Part shown: positions 27,011 through 35,803 of the stretch, one piece after another
Layout of the letters: each line of letters begins with the position of its first letter
Position numbering within the stretch: position 1 is the first letter of the stretch
Source: Pseudomonadota bacterium
GTDB taxonomy: Bacteria > Pseudomonadota > Gammaproteobacteria > Burkholderiales > Rhodocyclaceae
Direction: 5' to 3'
DNA length: 58,861 nt
NCBI GenBank assembly: GCA_008501585.1
Contig: QQUN01000002.1
Coordinates: 1-58,861, forward strand
The notes under the pieces: model-generated
Told to the model about the DNA's origin: nothing
The model's database searches: none
The model's input: only the letters and a program-made list of their open reading frames with translations
Translations under genes and position numbers: made by a program

Positions 27011-28264
27011 TCAGCGGCCGTAGACCGGGTGGCGGGCGCACAGCTCGGCGACCTTGGCGCGCACCGTGTCGATCACGGCCGGGTTGTCGATATCGTCGAG
27101 GATGTCACAGATCCAGCCCGCCAGTGCAGTCACTTCGGCCAGGCCGAAGCCGCGCGTGGTGACCGCCGGCGTGCCGATGCGCACGCCGCTGGTGACGAAG
27201 GGCGACTGCGGGTCGTTGGGCACGGTGTTCTTGTTGACCGTGATGTGCGCAGCGCCCAGCGCGGCGTCGGCGGCCTTGCCGGTGATGCCCTTGGCGATCA
27301 GGTCGACCAGGAACAGGTGATCGTCGGTGCCGCCCGAGACGATGTGGTAGCCGCGCTCGACGAAGACGCCGGCCATGGCGCGGGCGTTGGCGATCACCGC
27401 CTTCTGGTAGTCGGCAAAGGCCGGCTCCAGCGCCTCCTTGAAGGCCACCGCCTTGGCGGCGATGACATGCATCAGCGGCCCGCCCTGGGTGCCGGGGAAG
27501 ACCATCGAGGCGACCTTCTTTTCGATCTCGGCATTGGCGCGGCCGAGGATAAGGCCGCCGCGCGGGCCGCGCAGCGTCTTGTGCGTGGTGCTGGTGACGA
27601 TGTCGGCATGCGGCACCGGGTTGGGGTACAGCCCGGCGGCCACCAGGCCGGCCACATGCGCCATGTCGACAAACAGCAGCGCGCCGGCCTTGTCGGCAAT
27701 CGCGCGAAAGCGGGGGAAGTCGAGCCGGCGCGCGTAGGCCGAGAAGCCGGCGACGATCATCTTCGGCCGGCATTCGACGGCCAGCGCGTCGAGTGCGTCG
27801 TAGTCGATCTCGCCGTCGTCGGTCACGCCGTACTGCACCGCGTTGAACAGCTTGCCCGAGAAGTTCACCTTGGCGCCGTGCGTCAGGTGGCCGCCATGCG
27901 CCAGGCTCATGCCGAGGATGGTGTCGCCCGGCTGCAGCAGCGCCAGGTACACCGCGGCATTGGCCTGCGAGCCGGAGTGCGGCTGCACGTTGGCCCAGTC
28001 GGCGCCGAACAGCTGGCGGGCGCGGTCGATGGCCAGCTGCTCGACCACGTCCACATGCGCGCAACCGCCGTAGTAGCGCTTGCCCGGATAGCCCTCGGCG
28101 TACTTGTTGGTCAGCACCGTGCCCTGGGCCTGGAGCACGCGCGGGCTGGCGTAGTTCTCCGAGGCGATCAGCTCGATGTGGTCTTCCTGGCGCTGGCGCT
28201 CGGCCTCGATGGCCTCCCACAGCGCGGTGTCGTAGTCGGCGATCTGCATGGACGGGTCGAACAT
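27011..28264 (-). CDS. glyA: Serine hydroxymethyltransferase
   Basis: A 417-residue PLP enzyme interconverting serine and glycine with tetrahydrofolate. The PLP lysine is in [15 protein letters not shown], and [14 protein letters not shown] and [11 protein letters not shown] are as in other GlyA proteins. It heads a glyA-sdaA operon and is divergent from a LysR-type gene across 120 bp. Together the pair looks like a serine/glycine catabolic unit, which could also serve one-carbon supply. Confidence 0.96.
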   Translation of the reverse strand: MFDPSMQIADYDTALWEAIEAERQRQEDHIELIASENYASPRVLQAQGTVLTNKYAEGYPGKRYYGGCAHVDVVEQLAIDRARQLFGADWANVQPHSGSQANAAVYLALLQPGDTILGMSLAHGGHLTHGAKVNFSGKLFNAVQYGVTDDGEIDYDALDALAVECRPKMIVAGFSAYARRLDFPRFRAIADKAGALLFVDMAHVAGLVAAGLYPNPVPHADIVTSTTHKTLRGPRGGLILGRANAEIEKKVASMVFPGTQGGPLMHVIAAKAVAFKEALEPAFADYQKAVIANARAMAGVFVERGYHIVSGGTDDHLFLVDLIAKGITGKAADAALGAAHITVNKNTVPNDPQSPFVTSGVRIGTPAVTTRGFGLAEVTALAGWICDILDDIDNPAVIDTVRAKVAELCARHPVYGR

Positions 28265-28384
28265 GACGGGCTCCTCGGGTGGGTTGGACGGCGCGGACGC
28301 CGGGCCCGCGATCCGGCCATTCTACGATGGGTGGGCTATTGCGATTGTTGATAGTTCCAATAAAATCATTGGCAACGTCAATGG
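28265..28384. promoter_or_regulatory. Divergent glyA/lysR-type control region
   Basis: This AT-rich stretch includes ATTGTTGATAGTTCCAATAA at about 28340-28359, a plausible site for the adjacent LysR-type protein. Control of glyA-sdaA by that protein is inferred from arrangement only. Confidence 0.45.
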
Positions 28385-29242
28385 ATGGCCGCCATGCTCA
28401 ACCTGCCCACCGACCTGCTGCGCACCTTCGTCAAGACGGTCGACACCGGCAGCTTCACCCGCGCCGCCGAGGCCGTCGGGCGCACGCAATCGGCTGTCAG
28501 TCTGCAGATCCGCCGGCTCGAGGCGCTGATCGACGCGCCGCTGTTCGTGCGCGGCTCGCACCGTGTGCGCCTCACCGAGCAGGGCCTGGTGCTGCTCGAC
28601 TTCGGCCGGCGCATGCTGGCGCTCAACGACGAAGCGGTGGGCAGCCTGCGCCCCGCCAAGGTGGCCGGCGCCGTGCGCCTCGGCGCCCCGCACGAATACA
28701 CCGCCTCGCTGCTGCCCGAGATCCTCGGCAAATTCGCGCGCTCGCATCCCAAGGTGTCGCTGGAAGTGACCTGCGACCTCTCCAAGAACCTGCTCGGCCG
28801 GCTGGCGCAGGGCGAGTTCGACCTGGTGGTGGCGCTGCACGACGGCCCCGGTGACGGCCGTGGCACGCCGGTGCTGAGCGAACCGCTGGTGTGGGTCGGC
28901 AGCCCCGACCACGCGCGCCACGAAGAGCGCCCGCTGCCGCTGGTGGTGGCCCCGCCACCGTGCATCTACCGCAGCCGCGTGCTCGCCACGCTGAACCGCC
29001 AGGGCCTGCCCTGGCAGATTGCCTACACCAGCTCCAGCTACAGCGGCATCCTCGCAGCCGTGCGCGCCGGGCTGGGCGTGACTGTGCTGGCCGGCAGCAC
29101 CGTGCCCGAGGGCGTGCGCCGCCTCGGCGAGCGCGAAGGTTTCCCCGCCATGGGCCGCCTCGACGTGCGCGTGCACCGCGCCCCCGAACCGGCCGAAGCC
29201 GCGCTGCGCCTGGCCGACTACATTGCCGACAGCCTGGTCTGA
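28385..29242 (+). CDS. LysR-family transcriptional regulator
   Basis: A 285-residue LTTR. The N-terminal HTH is in LLRTFVKTVDTGSFTRAAEAVGRTQSAVSLQIRRLE, followed by a LysR substrate-binding domain (about 95-280). ATG 28385 is used; ATG 28394 (MLNLPTDLL) is better spaced from GGATGG and may be the true start. It is divergent from glyA-sdaA and is the likely regulator of that operon; the ligand is unknown. Confidence 0.88.
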   Translation: MAAMLNLPTDLLRTFVKTVDTGSFTRAAEAVGRTQSAVSLQIRRLEALIDAPLFVRGSHRVRLTEQGLVLLDFGRRMLALNDEAVGSLRPAKVAGAVRLGAPHEYTASLLPEILGKFARSHPKVSLEVTCDLSKNLLGRLAQGEFDLVVALHDGPGDGRGTPVLSEPLVWVGSPDHARHEERPLPLVVAPPPCIYRSRVLATLNRQGLPWQIAYTSSSYSGILAAVRAGLGVTVLAGSTVPEGVRRLGEREGFPAMGRLDVRVHRAPEPAEAALRLADYIADSLV

Positions 29243-29384
29243 GCGGCCGATACATCGTGAGACGATACGTTGCCGACGGCACCGGCAATCGGTGATAACG
29301 TCGCCGTGCCTGGCAATACCGCCCCGACACTTCCCGTGCGGGCGACCCGCCAGCGCGACATATGAAGATTGATCCGGAGATGGA

Positions 29385-29666
29385 ATGAAAAAAGCTTTGC
29401 TCATGGCAACCGTGCTGGCCGCCATGCCGGTGCTCTCCCTGGCCACCGACCTGCGCGTCGACGTCGACCGCGTCCGCATCCAGGCCGGCGGCGTCACGCT
29501 CTCCATCGGCGACCGCGACCACCGCGGCTACTACTGGGACGGCGGCGTCTGGCGCGACCCGGTGTACTGGAAGAAACACCACCATCACGACTACGACGAC
29601 CATCGTCACAAAGGCAAAAAGGGCTACCACTGTCCGCCGGGGCAGGCCAAGAAGGGCAATTGCTGA
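29385..29666 (+). CDS. DUF2502-family secreted His-rich small protein
   Basis: A 93-residue protein with a signal peptide ([19 protein letters not shown]) and the DUF2502 core [21 protein letters not shown]. It then has a run [16 protein letters not shown] and two cysteines near the end. E. coli YpeC is a relative; no function is established. The His/Asp cluster could bind divalent metal in the periplasm. GGAG precedes the ATG. A partial match to the sulfonate operator palindrome lies about 115 bp upstream (29259-29273). Confidence 0.75.
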   Translation: MKKALLMATVLAAMPVLSLATDLRVDVDRVRIQAGGVTLSIGDRDHRGYYWDGGVWRDPVYWKKHHHHDYDDHRHKGKKGYHCPPGQAKKGNC

Positions 29667-29682
29667 TCGGGGCCGGGGGCTT

Positions 29683-29713
29683 GTAGGGTGCAATAGCCGA
29701 AGGGCATTGCACC
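29683..29713 (+). repeat. REP element 1 (GTAG plus hairpin)
   Basis: GTAG is followed by an imperfect hairpin with outer stem GGTGCAAT/ATTGCACC and inner GCC-GAAG-GGC. The GTAG-hairpin form is what RAYT transposases recognise. It is in the same orientation as the RAYT gene that starts 92 bp downstream. Confidence 0.85.
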
Positions 29714-29804
29714 ACCCACCGCTTGTTCGCTGAAATGCCGTCGATAGCCAGGCGATGCCCCCAAAGCCATTGCCTCGCGGGTTTGCCAACGTCATCATCC
29801 CCGC

Positions 29805-30338
29805 ATGCCCGACTACCGACGCGCCTGGCAACCCGGCGGCACCTACTTCTTCACCGTCAATGCCCTGCAATGGCACGGCAACGACCTCCTCACCCGTCAC
29901 ATCGAACCGCTTCGTGACGCGGTGCGCGAGGTCCGCCAACGACATCCTTTCATCATCCACGGCTGGGTCGTGCTGCCGGAGCACATGCACTGCGTGATCG
30001 AGCTGCCGCCGGGCGACGCCAACTTCGCCACCCGCTGGCGCCTGATCAAGTCAGGCTTTTCGAAGCGCCTGCCCGCCGTTGAACACCGCTCCACCGTGCG
30101 GCAGGCGAGAGGCGAGCGCGGACTATGGCAACGGCGCTACTGGGAACACCTGATTCGCGATGAGCGCGATTTCGCGGCGCACATGGACTACCTGCACTTC
30201 AACCCCGCCAAGCACGGTCATGTGGCATGCGTGGCCGACTGGCCCTATTCGACCTTCCATCGGCTGGTGGCGGCCGGCGTCTATCCGCAGGACTGGGCGG
30301 GCAGCGTCGGTGCAGACGCTTTGAAGGGTCGGGAGTGA
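29805..30338 (+). CDS. REP-associated tyrosine transposase (RAYT, Y1/TnpA-REP family)
   Basis: A 177-residue HUH-type nuclease. The metal-binding HMH is at 60-62 (VLPEHMHCVIELP), catalytic Tyr130 is in HMDYLHFNPAKHGHV, and the RAYT motif WQRRYWEHLIRDERDF is present. The protein would nick single-stranded REP DNA at GTAG. It is flanked by REP hairpins on both sides (29683, 30361 and, inverted, 30536), forming a typical REPtron. The gene appears intact. The alternative, an unrelated Y1 transposase, is excluded by the REP context. Confidence 0.93.
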   Translation: MPDYRRAWQPGGTYFFTVNALQWHGNDLLTRHIEPLRDAVREVRQRHPFIIHGWVVLPEHMHCVIELPPGDANFATRWRLIKSGFSKRLPAVEHRSTVRQARGERGLWQRRYWEHLIRDERDFAAHMDYLHFNPAKHGHVACVADWPYSTFHRLVAAGVYPQDWAGSVGADALKGRE

Positions 30339-30360
30339 CATACCGAGAAGAGCGGCCTTC

Positions 30361-30391
30361 GTAGGGTGCAATAACCGAAGGGCATTGCACC
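30361..30391 (+). repeat. REP element 2 (GTAG plus hairpin)
   Basis: It has the same GTAG and GGTGCAAT/ATTGCACC outer stem as REP 1, with one change in the inner stem (ACC-GAAG-GGC). It lies 22 bp after the RAYT stop. Confidence 0.85.
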
Positions 30392-30535
30392 ATTCAACGG
30401 CTCTTGCTGCGATGCCGGTCGAAAAGAAACGATTGCCGATTAACCCGCTTCGAATTTTCGCGGGCGGGCCGTGGTTCAGGGAATTGGGCAAGGCGTGCCG
30501 CTCCGAATGCATCGCGCGGTCTTGGCGAGACATGC

Positions 30536-30566
30536 GGCGCAATGCCCTTCGGTTATTGCGCCCTAC
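30536..30566 (-). repeat. REP element 3, inverted
   Basis: The reverse complement reads GTAG followed by GGCGCAAT...ATTGCGCC with the same inner stem as REP 2. Elements 2 and 3 form an inverted BIME-like pair 144 bp apart. REP 3 abuts the helicase remnant. Confidence 0.83.
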
Positions 30567-30749
30567 GAGACTATCCACAGCAGCAAGGGGCTGGAGTTCG
30601 AGCGTGTGATCATGACCGGCATCGGCGAGATGAATGACACCGAGGCCGAGCGCTTGAGTTCGGCGTGGATGCTATACGTGGGCATGACCCGCGCGCAGTC
30701 TGTTGCCGCAGCGCCGGTCGCCGTGCGTCCATTCGATGCGCTGCAATAG
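30567..30749 (+). pseudogene. UvrD/PcrA-type helicase C-terminal remnant
   Basis: About 60 codons encode the last conserved helicase motifs: TIHSSKGLEFERVIM (motif V region) and SAWMLYVGMTRAQ (motif VI), then a short tail and stop at 30749. Everything upstream of motif V is gone and is replaced by the REP/RAYT segment. It is a decayed superfamily-1 helicase gene whose break coincides with REP element 3. Confidence 0.75.
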
Positions 30750-31012
30750 CGATGTCGAGCCTGCCGGTCGTGTCGGCGGCGCGGCCGGCATTGGCTGTCA
30801 GGCGTAGCGCTAGTATCCATTCGGGGTGTGCGCCATGCCGGTGTCGGAACACCACCGATGCTGCGGTGCGAGGATGGCACTCGGGCAGCGCGCGCCACGC
30901 GTTGCCGCGTCGGCAGGCTTGCCTGCATGCCTGAAATGCAATTATTCTTGTCATTGGCGACTGTTGTGCAAATTTAATTGCACGCCGCCTTCGCAAGGAG
31001 ACCCCCCGACCC
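30750..31012 (+). promoter_or_regulatory. Leader of the RpiR operon with palindromic operator
   Basis: A GC-rich non-coding stretch ends in an AT-rich promoter. TTGTCA at 30948-30953 can act as -35. The perfect inverted repeat GTGCAA-N6-TTGCAC at 30966-30983 overlaps the expected -10. AAGGAG at 30995 precedes the GTG start. The palindrome is a likely RpiR-type operator, implying autoregulation. Confidence 0.6.
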
Positions 31013-31951
31013 GTGAATACCCCGCTCGCGCCTGCGCATCTGACCGAGTCGCACCTGCCGCCCCGCAGTGTGGAGGCGCTGCGTGAGCTGGTGGTGCGGA
31101 TTCGTCGCGGGGAAGCCGAGGTGTCGCTGGGCAAGAAGGCGCTGGACGTGGTGGCGCGCCTGGTGGACCGTCCCGAGGAGGTGGCCGTGCGCTCGATCAC
31201 CGAGCTGGCGGCCTGGCTGAGCGTGAATGCGTCGACGCTGTCGCGCCTGGTGCGCAGTCTGGGCTATGCGGGGTTTTCGGATTTCCAGGGCGTGTTCCGT
31301 GAGCGTATTGCTGCGGGGCACGGCAATTTCTATACCCGCCAGGGGCACCGTTTGATCGATGCCGACGCCGGCGCGGATGACTATGTGGGCGTGGTGGTGC
31401 AGCTGGCGCGGGAGTCGATTGCCAACGTCGATGGCTTTCTGTCGCAGCTGGACGCGACCGAATTGCGCCAGGCGGCGCGCTTGCTGGCGCGGGCCCGACG
31501 GGTCCGGCTCTATGGGGTGCGGCAGATCCATGCGGTGACCAGCCTGCTGTCCTACGGCCTGAGCCTGGTGCGGCCGGATGTGTCCTTGCTCGATACGCCG
31601 GGGCAGGGCATTGCCGAGGCGCTGGCGCAGCTGAGCCGGGGGGATGTGCTGGTGGTCTCCAGTGTCAAACCCTACAGCCGGCGGGTGGCGGAGGTGGCGC
31701 GCATTGCCGGGGAGTCGGGCATTGCGGTCATCGCGCTGACCGATTCGCGCGCCTCGCCGCTGGCGGCGCGTGCCGGGCATGTGTTTTTCATTCCCCATCA
31801 AAGCAGCTTCATCAGCAACAGCATCGGCGCCTATGTGGTGTTCTGCGAGGGGCTGGTCAACCTGGTGGCCAAGGAGCTGGGGGGCAAGGCGCTGCGGGCA
31901 CTGGAGCGGCAGGAACGGTTTCTCGACGCGCTGGGCGTCGAGATGCGATGA
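31013..31951 (+). CDS. MurR/RpiR-family transcriptional regulator
   Basis: A 312-residue regulator with N-terminal HTH_6 (ITELAAWLSVNASTLSRLVRSLGYAGFSDFQ) and a C-terminal SIS domain (about 145-280, RVRLYGVRQIHAVTSLLS...VLVVSSVKPYSRRVAEVA), which usually binds phospho-sugars or other phosphorylated effectors. GTG 31013 is the start with AAGGAG upstream. It heads an operon with two enoyl-CoA hydratases and an acyl-CoA synthetase and is the probable regulator of that pathway. Confidence 0.9.
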   Translation: MNTPLAPAHLTESHLPPRSVEALRELVVRIRRGEAEVSLGKKALDVVARLVDRPEEVAVRSITELAAWLSVNASTLSRLVRSLGYAGFSDFQGVFRERIAAGHGNFYTRQGHRLIDADAGADDYVGVVVQLARESIANVDGFLSQLDATELRQAARLLARARRVRLYGVRQIHAVTSLLSYGLSLVRPDVSLLDTPGQGIAEALAQLSRGDVLVVSSVKPYSRRVAEVARIAGESGIAVIALTDSRASPLAARAGHVFFIPHQSSFISNSIGAYVVFCEGLVNLVAKELGGKALRALERQERFLDALGVEMR

Positions 31952-31978
31952 GGTGATGGGTGATTCTGGGAGAGGGGC

Positions 31979-32761
31979 ATGGCTTACGAAACGATTCTGT
32001 ATGAGATGAAAGACGGCATTGCCGAGATCCGGCTCAACCGGCCGCACCGGCTCAATGCGGTGACGCAGACGCTGTACGACGAACTGAACGACGCGCTCGG
32101 CGTGGCCGAGGCCGACCGTGACGCGCGCGTGGTGCTGCTCACCGGCGAGGGGCGGGCGTTTTGCGTGGGCGCCGACCTCAAGGAGCACAAGACCGGCCGC
32201 ACGGCGTTCGACCGCCGCCAGTACCTGCAGGGCGAGCAGATTGTCTGCAAGCGGCTGATGCTGCTGTCCAAGCCGGTGGTGGCGGCCGTCAATGGCTTTG
32301 CGCTGGGGGCGGGCGCGGAGGTGGCGATGGCGTCGGACTTCATCCTGATGGCCGAGAGCGCGCAGATCGGCCTGCCCGAGGTGAGCATCGGCAACTACCT
32401 GGGCGGCGGCGTGACCTATCTGCTGCCGCGGCTGGTGGGGCTGGCCAAGGCGCGCGAGCTGGTGTTTTTGGGCGAGCGGATCAAGGGCGAGGAGGCGGTG
32501 CGTATCGGCCTGGCCAACCGGGTGTTTCCGGACGAGGGCTTTCTGGACGCCGCCCGCGCGTTTGCGCAGCGCGTGGCCAGCAAGGCGCCGTTCTCGATGC
32601 AGCTGGCCAAGGAGCACCTCAACATGGCGGCCGAGCGCACGCTGGATGCGGCGCTCACCGCCGAGCTCGAAGGCATGATGTTTGTCGGCACCACCCGCGA
32701 CTGGCAGGAAGGTATTGACGCTTTCGCCGAGAAGCGGACACCGGTTTTCAAGGGGGTTTGA
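31979..32761 (+). CDS. Enoyl-CoA hydratase/isomerase family protein 1
   Basis: A 260-residue crotonase-fold protein: IRLNRPHRLNAVT, GRAFCVGADLKE (oxyanion-hole region) and VNGFALGAGAEVAMASDF. The second catalytic segment is LPEVSIGNYLGGGVTYLLPRLVG. It would hydrate, isomerise or cleave an acyl-CoA thioester. It is the first enzyme gene after RpiR, 3 bp before the CoA ligase gene. The substrate is unknown. Confidence 0.88.
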   Translation: MAYETILYEMKDGIAEIRLNRPHRLNAVTQTLYDELNDALGVAEADRDARVVLLTGEGRAFCVGADLKEHKTGRTAFDRRQYLQGEQIVCKRLMLLSKPVVAAVNGFALGAGAEVAMASDFILMAESAQIGLPEVSIGNYLGGGVTYLLPRLVGLAKARELVFLGERIKGEEAVRIGLANRVFPDEGFLDAARAFAQRVASKAPFSMQLAKEHLNMAAERTLDAALTAELEGMMFVGTTRDWQEGIDAFAEKRTPVFKGV

Positions 32762-32764
32762 CCT

Positions 32765-34939
32765 ATGGCAATTGCAAAACACCAATCGCTCAGCGGCCGC
32801 AGCCCGCTGCACGACATCCTGGCGCCCGAGGCCATCGCCATTGTCGGGGCCTCGTCCGACACCACCAAGCGCGGCTACAAGGCCATGGTCGGCCTGATCA
32901 AGGACGGCTATGCCGGCGCGATCTATCCGATCAACCCCAAGGCGGACATGATCCTCGGCGTCAAGGCCTATCCGTCGCTGGAGGCCATTCCGGGCAAGGT
33001 CGACCTGGCGCTGATCTGCACCCCGGCGTCGTCGTTGCCGGGCCTGATTGCCGAATGCGGCAGGAAGGGCGTCAAGGGCGCGGTGGTGCTGGCCAGCGGC
33101 TTCAAGGAGATCGGCGGCGAGGGCGTCAAGCTCGAGGCCGCCATGATGGCCGCTGCCCGCGAGCACAATGTGCGCATCATCGGCCCGAACACCTCGGGCA
33201 TGTTCAACCTGCACAAGAAGGTCAACCTGCTGGCGCTGGCCAACGTCAAGCCGGGCCATGTGGGCTTCATCTCGCAGTCGGGCAACATGCTGTTGTCGCT
33301 GGTGCTCGAGGCCGAGCACAACCGCCATGTGGGCTTCTCGACCTATGTCGGCCCCGGCAACCAGGCCGACATCGGCTTCAACGACTATCTGCGCTACCTG
33401 GGCGAAGACGACCAGACCCATGTGGCCACGCTGTATGTCGAGGGCTTCCGCGATGGCGAGCGCTTCTTGCAGGTGGCGCGCGACGTGACGGCGGTGAAGC
33501 CGGTGGTGGTGTACAAGTCCGGCTCCACCGAGCTGGGCGCCAAGGCCGCCAGCTCGCACACCGGTGCGCTGGCCGGCAGCTACGCGATGACGGTCGACCT
33601 GCTGCGCCAGGTGGGTGTGAGCGTGGTGCAGAACTCCGACGAGGTGCTGCCCGTGGCCGAGGGCCTGGCCCAGTTGCAGAAGGCGCCGGGCAAGCGCGTG
33701 GCGGTCATCTCCGACGGCGGCGGCCAGGCCACCATTGCCTCCGACCGCCTGTCCGAAGCCGGGCTCGAACTGGCCACGCTCAGCGCCGAGACGCAGCAGC
33801 GCCTGCGCGACGTGCTGTTCGCCCAGGCCTCGGTGATCAACCCGGTCGACGTGGCCGGCAGTACCGATGCCGACCCGGCCCTGCTCGCCACCTGCATGGA
33901 GATCGTGGCCGATGATCCGGGCGTGGATCAGGTCTTCCTGGTCGGCATGTTCGGCGGCTACAGCATCCGCTTTGCCGAACAGCTGCTGGGCGACGAGATG
34001 CGTGGCGCCGAGGCGATGATCGAGCTGGCCCACCGGGTGGACAAGCCGCTGGTCATCTACAGCCTGTATGCGCCGATCAAACCGCCGGCGCTGCGCCGGC
34101 TGCACGAGGCCGGCCTGCCGGTGTACAGCTCCATCGAGCACGCCGTGCGGGTGCTGGCCGCACTCGGCGAGCGCGGGCTGTATCTCAAGAACGCGGCCGA
34201 CCAGGTGCCCATCGAGGCGGTGGTGCCGCATGCCAACCAGCTGGCGGTGTTTGAAAAGGCGCGTGCCGAAGGGCGCGACCTGTTCGAGGTGGAGGCCAAG
34301 GCCTTGCTGCGCTCGCACGGCACTGCCGTGGCCGAGGAGATCCTGGTCACCGACGCCTCCGAGTTGGGTGATGTGGCGGCCCACTTCGGCGAGCAGGCGC
34401 TGGTCATGAAGGTGGTGTCGAAGGACATCCTGCACAAGTCCGACGCGGGCGGCGTCAAGCTCTTCCTGCGCGGCGAGACCGCGCTGCGCGACGCGTGGGA
34501 GCAGATCATGCGCTCGTGCAAGGCCTACCTGCCGACCGCCGAGATCAAGGGGGTGCTGGTCACCCCGATGGCCAAGAAGGGCACCGAGGTCATCGTCGGC
34601 GTCAGCCGCGACCCGATCTTCGGGCCGGTGCTGATGTTCGGCCTCGGCGGCATCTTCGTCGAGATCCTCGAAGACGTGGCCTTCCGCGCCATTCCGCTGT
34701 CGCGCCATGCGGCCGAGACCATGGTCGACCAGATCAAGGCGCGCAAGATCCTCGAAGGCGCGCGGGGCGAGGCGGCGGTGGACAAGGCCGCGCTGGTCGA
34801 CCTGCTGCTCAAGGTGTCGAGCATCGTCTCGGCCTATCCGCAGCTGGCCGAACTCGATCTCAACCCGGTGCTCGCCTACCCGGATGGCTACGCCATCGTC
34901 GATGCGCGCGTCATCGTCAACCAGGAGGAAAAGGCATGA
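32765..34939 (+). CDS. NDP-forming acyl-CoA synthetase (CoA-binding, ligase and ATP-grasp domains)
   Basis: A 724-residue fused acyl-CoA ligase of the ADP-forming acetyl-CoA synthetase/PatZ-like type without an acetyltransferase domain. The CoA-binding domain is at about 15-145 (AIVGASSDTTKRGYKAM). The ligase domain carries the phosphohistidine motif ASSHTGALAG near 260. A C-terminal ATP-grasp follows (about 495-720, VMKVVSKDILHKSDAGGVKL, DLNPVLAY). It activates an unknown carboxylic acid as its CoA thioester. The next ATG overlaps its stop (ATGA), so translation is coupled with hydratase 2. Confidence 0.9.
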   Translation: MAIAKHQSLSGRSPLHDILAPEAIAIVGASSDTTKRGYKAMVGLIKDGYAGAIYPINPKADMILGVKAYPSLEAIPGKVDLALICTPASSLPGLIAECGRKGVKGAVVLASGFKEIGGEGVKLEAAMMAAAREHNVRIIGPNTSGMFNLHKKVNLLALANVKPGHVGFISQSGNMLLSLVLEAEHNRHVGFSTYVGPGNQADIGFNDYLRYLGEDDQTHVATLYVEGFRDGERFLQVARDVTAVKPVVVYKSGSTELGAKAASSHTGALAGSYAMTVDLLRQVGVSVVQNSDEVLPVAEGLAQLQKAPGKRVAVISDGGGQATIASDRLSEAGLELATLSAETQQRLRDVLFAQASVINPVDVAGSTDADPALLATCMEIVADDPGVDQVFLVGMFGGYSIRFAEQLLGDEMRGAEAMIELAHRVDKPLVIYSLYAPIKPPALRRLHEAGLPVYSSIEHAVRVLAALGERGLYLKNAADQVPIEAVVPHANQLAVFEKARAEGRDLFEVEAKALLRSHGTAVAEEILVTDASELGDVAAHFGEQALVMKVVSKDILHKSDAGGVKLFLRGETALRDAWEQIMRSCKAYLPTAEIKGVLVTPMAKKGTEVIVGVSRDPIFGPVLMFGLGGIFVEILEDVAFRAIPLSRHAAETMVDQIKARKILEGARGEAAVDKAALVDLLLKVSSIVSAYPQLAELDLNPVLAYPDGYAIVDARVIVNQEEKA

Positions 34940-35724
34940 ACACCCCCGCGCTCACCGATGCCACGCTCGCCATCGACGGCCGCGTCGCCACGCTCACCTT
35001 CAATCGCGACGATGTGCGCAATGCGCTCACCGGCACCGGCCTGATCGACGACATCGTCAATGTCGCCGAGTGGGTCAATGGCTGCGACGACGTTTCGGTG
35101 CTGGTCATGACCGGCGCCGGCAGCGCTTTCTCGGCTGGCGGCAACGTCAAGGACATGGCCGAGCGCGGCGGCGACTTCGCCGGCGACGTGGCCGAGTGCG
35201 CCGACCGCTACCGTCGCGGCATCCAGCGCATCCCGCTGGCGCTGCACAACGTCGAGATCCCGGTGATTGCCGCGGTCAACGGCCCGGCCATCGGCGCCGG
35301 CTTCGACCTGGCCAACATGGCCGACATCCGCGTTGCCTCCAGCAAGGCCAAGTTCGGCGAAACCTTTCTCAACCTCGGCATCATCCCCGGCGACGGCGGC
35401 GCGTGGTTCATGCAGCGCCTGATCGGCTACCAGCAGGCCTTCGAGCTGACGCTCTCCGGGCGCATCGTCGGCGCCGACGAGGCGAAGTCGCTGGGCATCG
35501 TGCTCGATGTGGTCGAGCCGGACCAGTTGATGACGCGGGCGCAGGAGATCGCCACCTGCATCGCCAGCCAACCGCCCAAGGCCACGCGCCTCACCAAGCG
35601 CCTGATGAAGATGGCCCAGCGCATGGAACTGAAAGACTTCCTCGACCTGTGCGCCACCTTCCAGGGCATGTGCCACAACGAGCCGGAGCACCTCGAGGCG
35701 GTGCATCGGATGCTCAAGCGGTAG
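34936..35724 (+). CDS. Enoyl-CoA hydratase/isomerase family protein 2
   Basis: A 262-residue crotonase-fold protein with FNRDDVRNALTG, GSAFSAGGNVKDMA and VNGPAIGAGFDLANMAD, then LNLGIIPGDGGAWFMQRLIG. The ATG at 34936 overlaps the ligase stop. It is quite different from hydratase 1, so the pair probably catalyses successive steps on one CoA ester, as in side-chain shortening of aromatic or branched acids. A strong terminator follows. Confidence 0.88.
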   Translation: MNTPALTDATLAIDGRVATLTFNRDDVRNALTGTGLIDDIVNVAEWVNGCDDVSVLVMTGAGSAFSAGGNVKDMAERGGDFAGDVAECADRYRRGIQRIPLALHNVEIPVIAAVNGPAIGAGFDLANMADIRVASSKAKFGETFLNLGIIPGDGGAWFMQRLIGYQQAFELTLSGRIVGADEAKSLGIVLDVVEPDQLMTRAQEIATCIASQPPKATRLTKRLMKMAQRMELKDFLDLCATFQGMCHNEPEHLEAVHRMLKR

Positions 35725-35748
35725 CGCCGTGGCGTGATCGCTGCACGA

Positions 35749-35778
35749 CAAACAACGGGCCGCGCGGCCCGTTGTTTG
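35749..35778. terminator. Bidirectional terminator between convergent genes
   Basis: CAAACAACGGGCC and GGCCCGTTGTTTG form a perfect 13-bp stem around GCGC. The stem ends in TTGTTTG for either direction. It separates hydratase 2 (plus) from the HAD gene (minus). Confidence 0.8.
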
Positions 35779-35803
35779 CATTCAAGGCGCGCCGGGCGCG
35801 GCA

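Noticed and set aside
29805-30338. IS200/IS605 insertion sequence
   Set aside because: The Y1 transposase is of the RAYT subtype, with GTAG-hairpin REPs rather than IS200/605 ends, and there is no TnpB.
30974-34708. A 1244-codon minus-strand open frame
   Set aside because: It is antisense to the RpiR regulator, hydratase 1 and acyl-CoA synthetase, which have clear domains. The composition is typical of GC-rich antisense frames.
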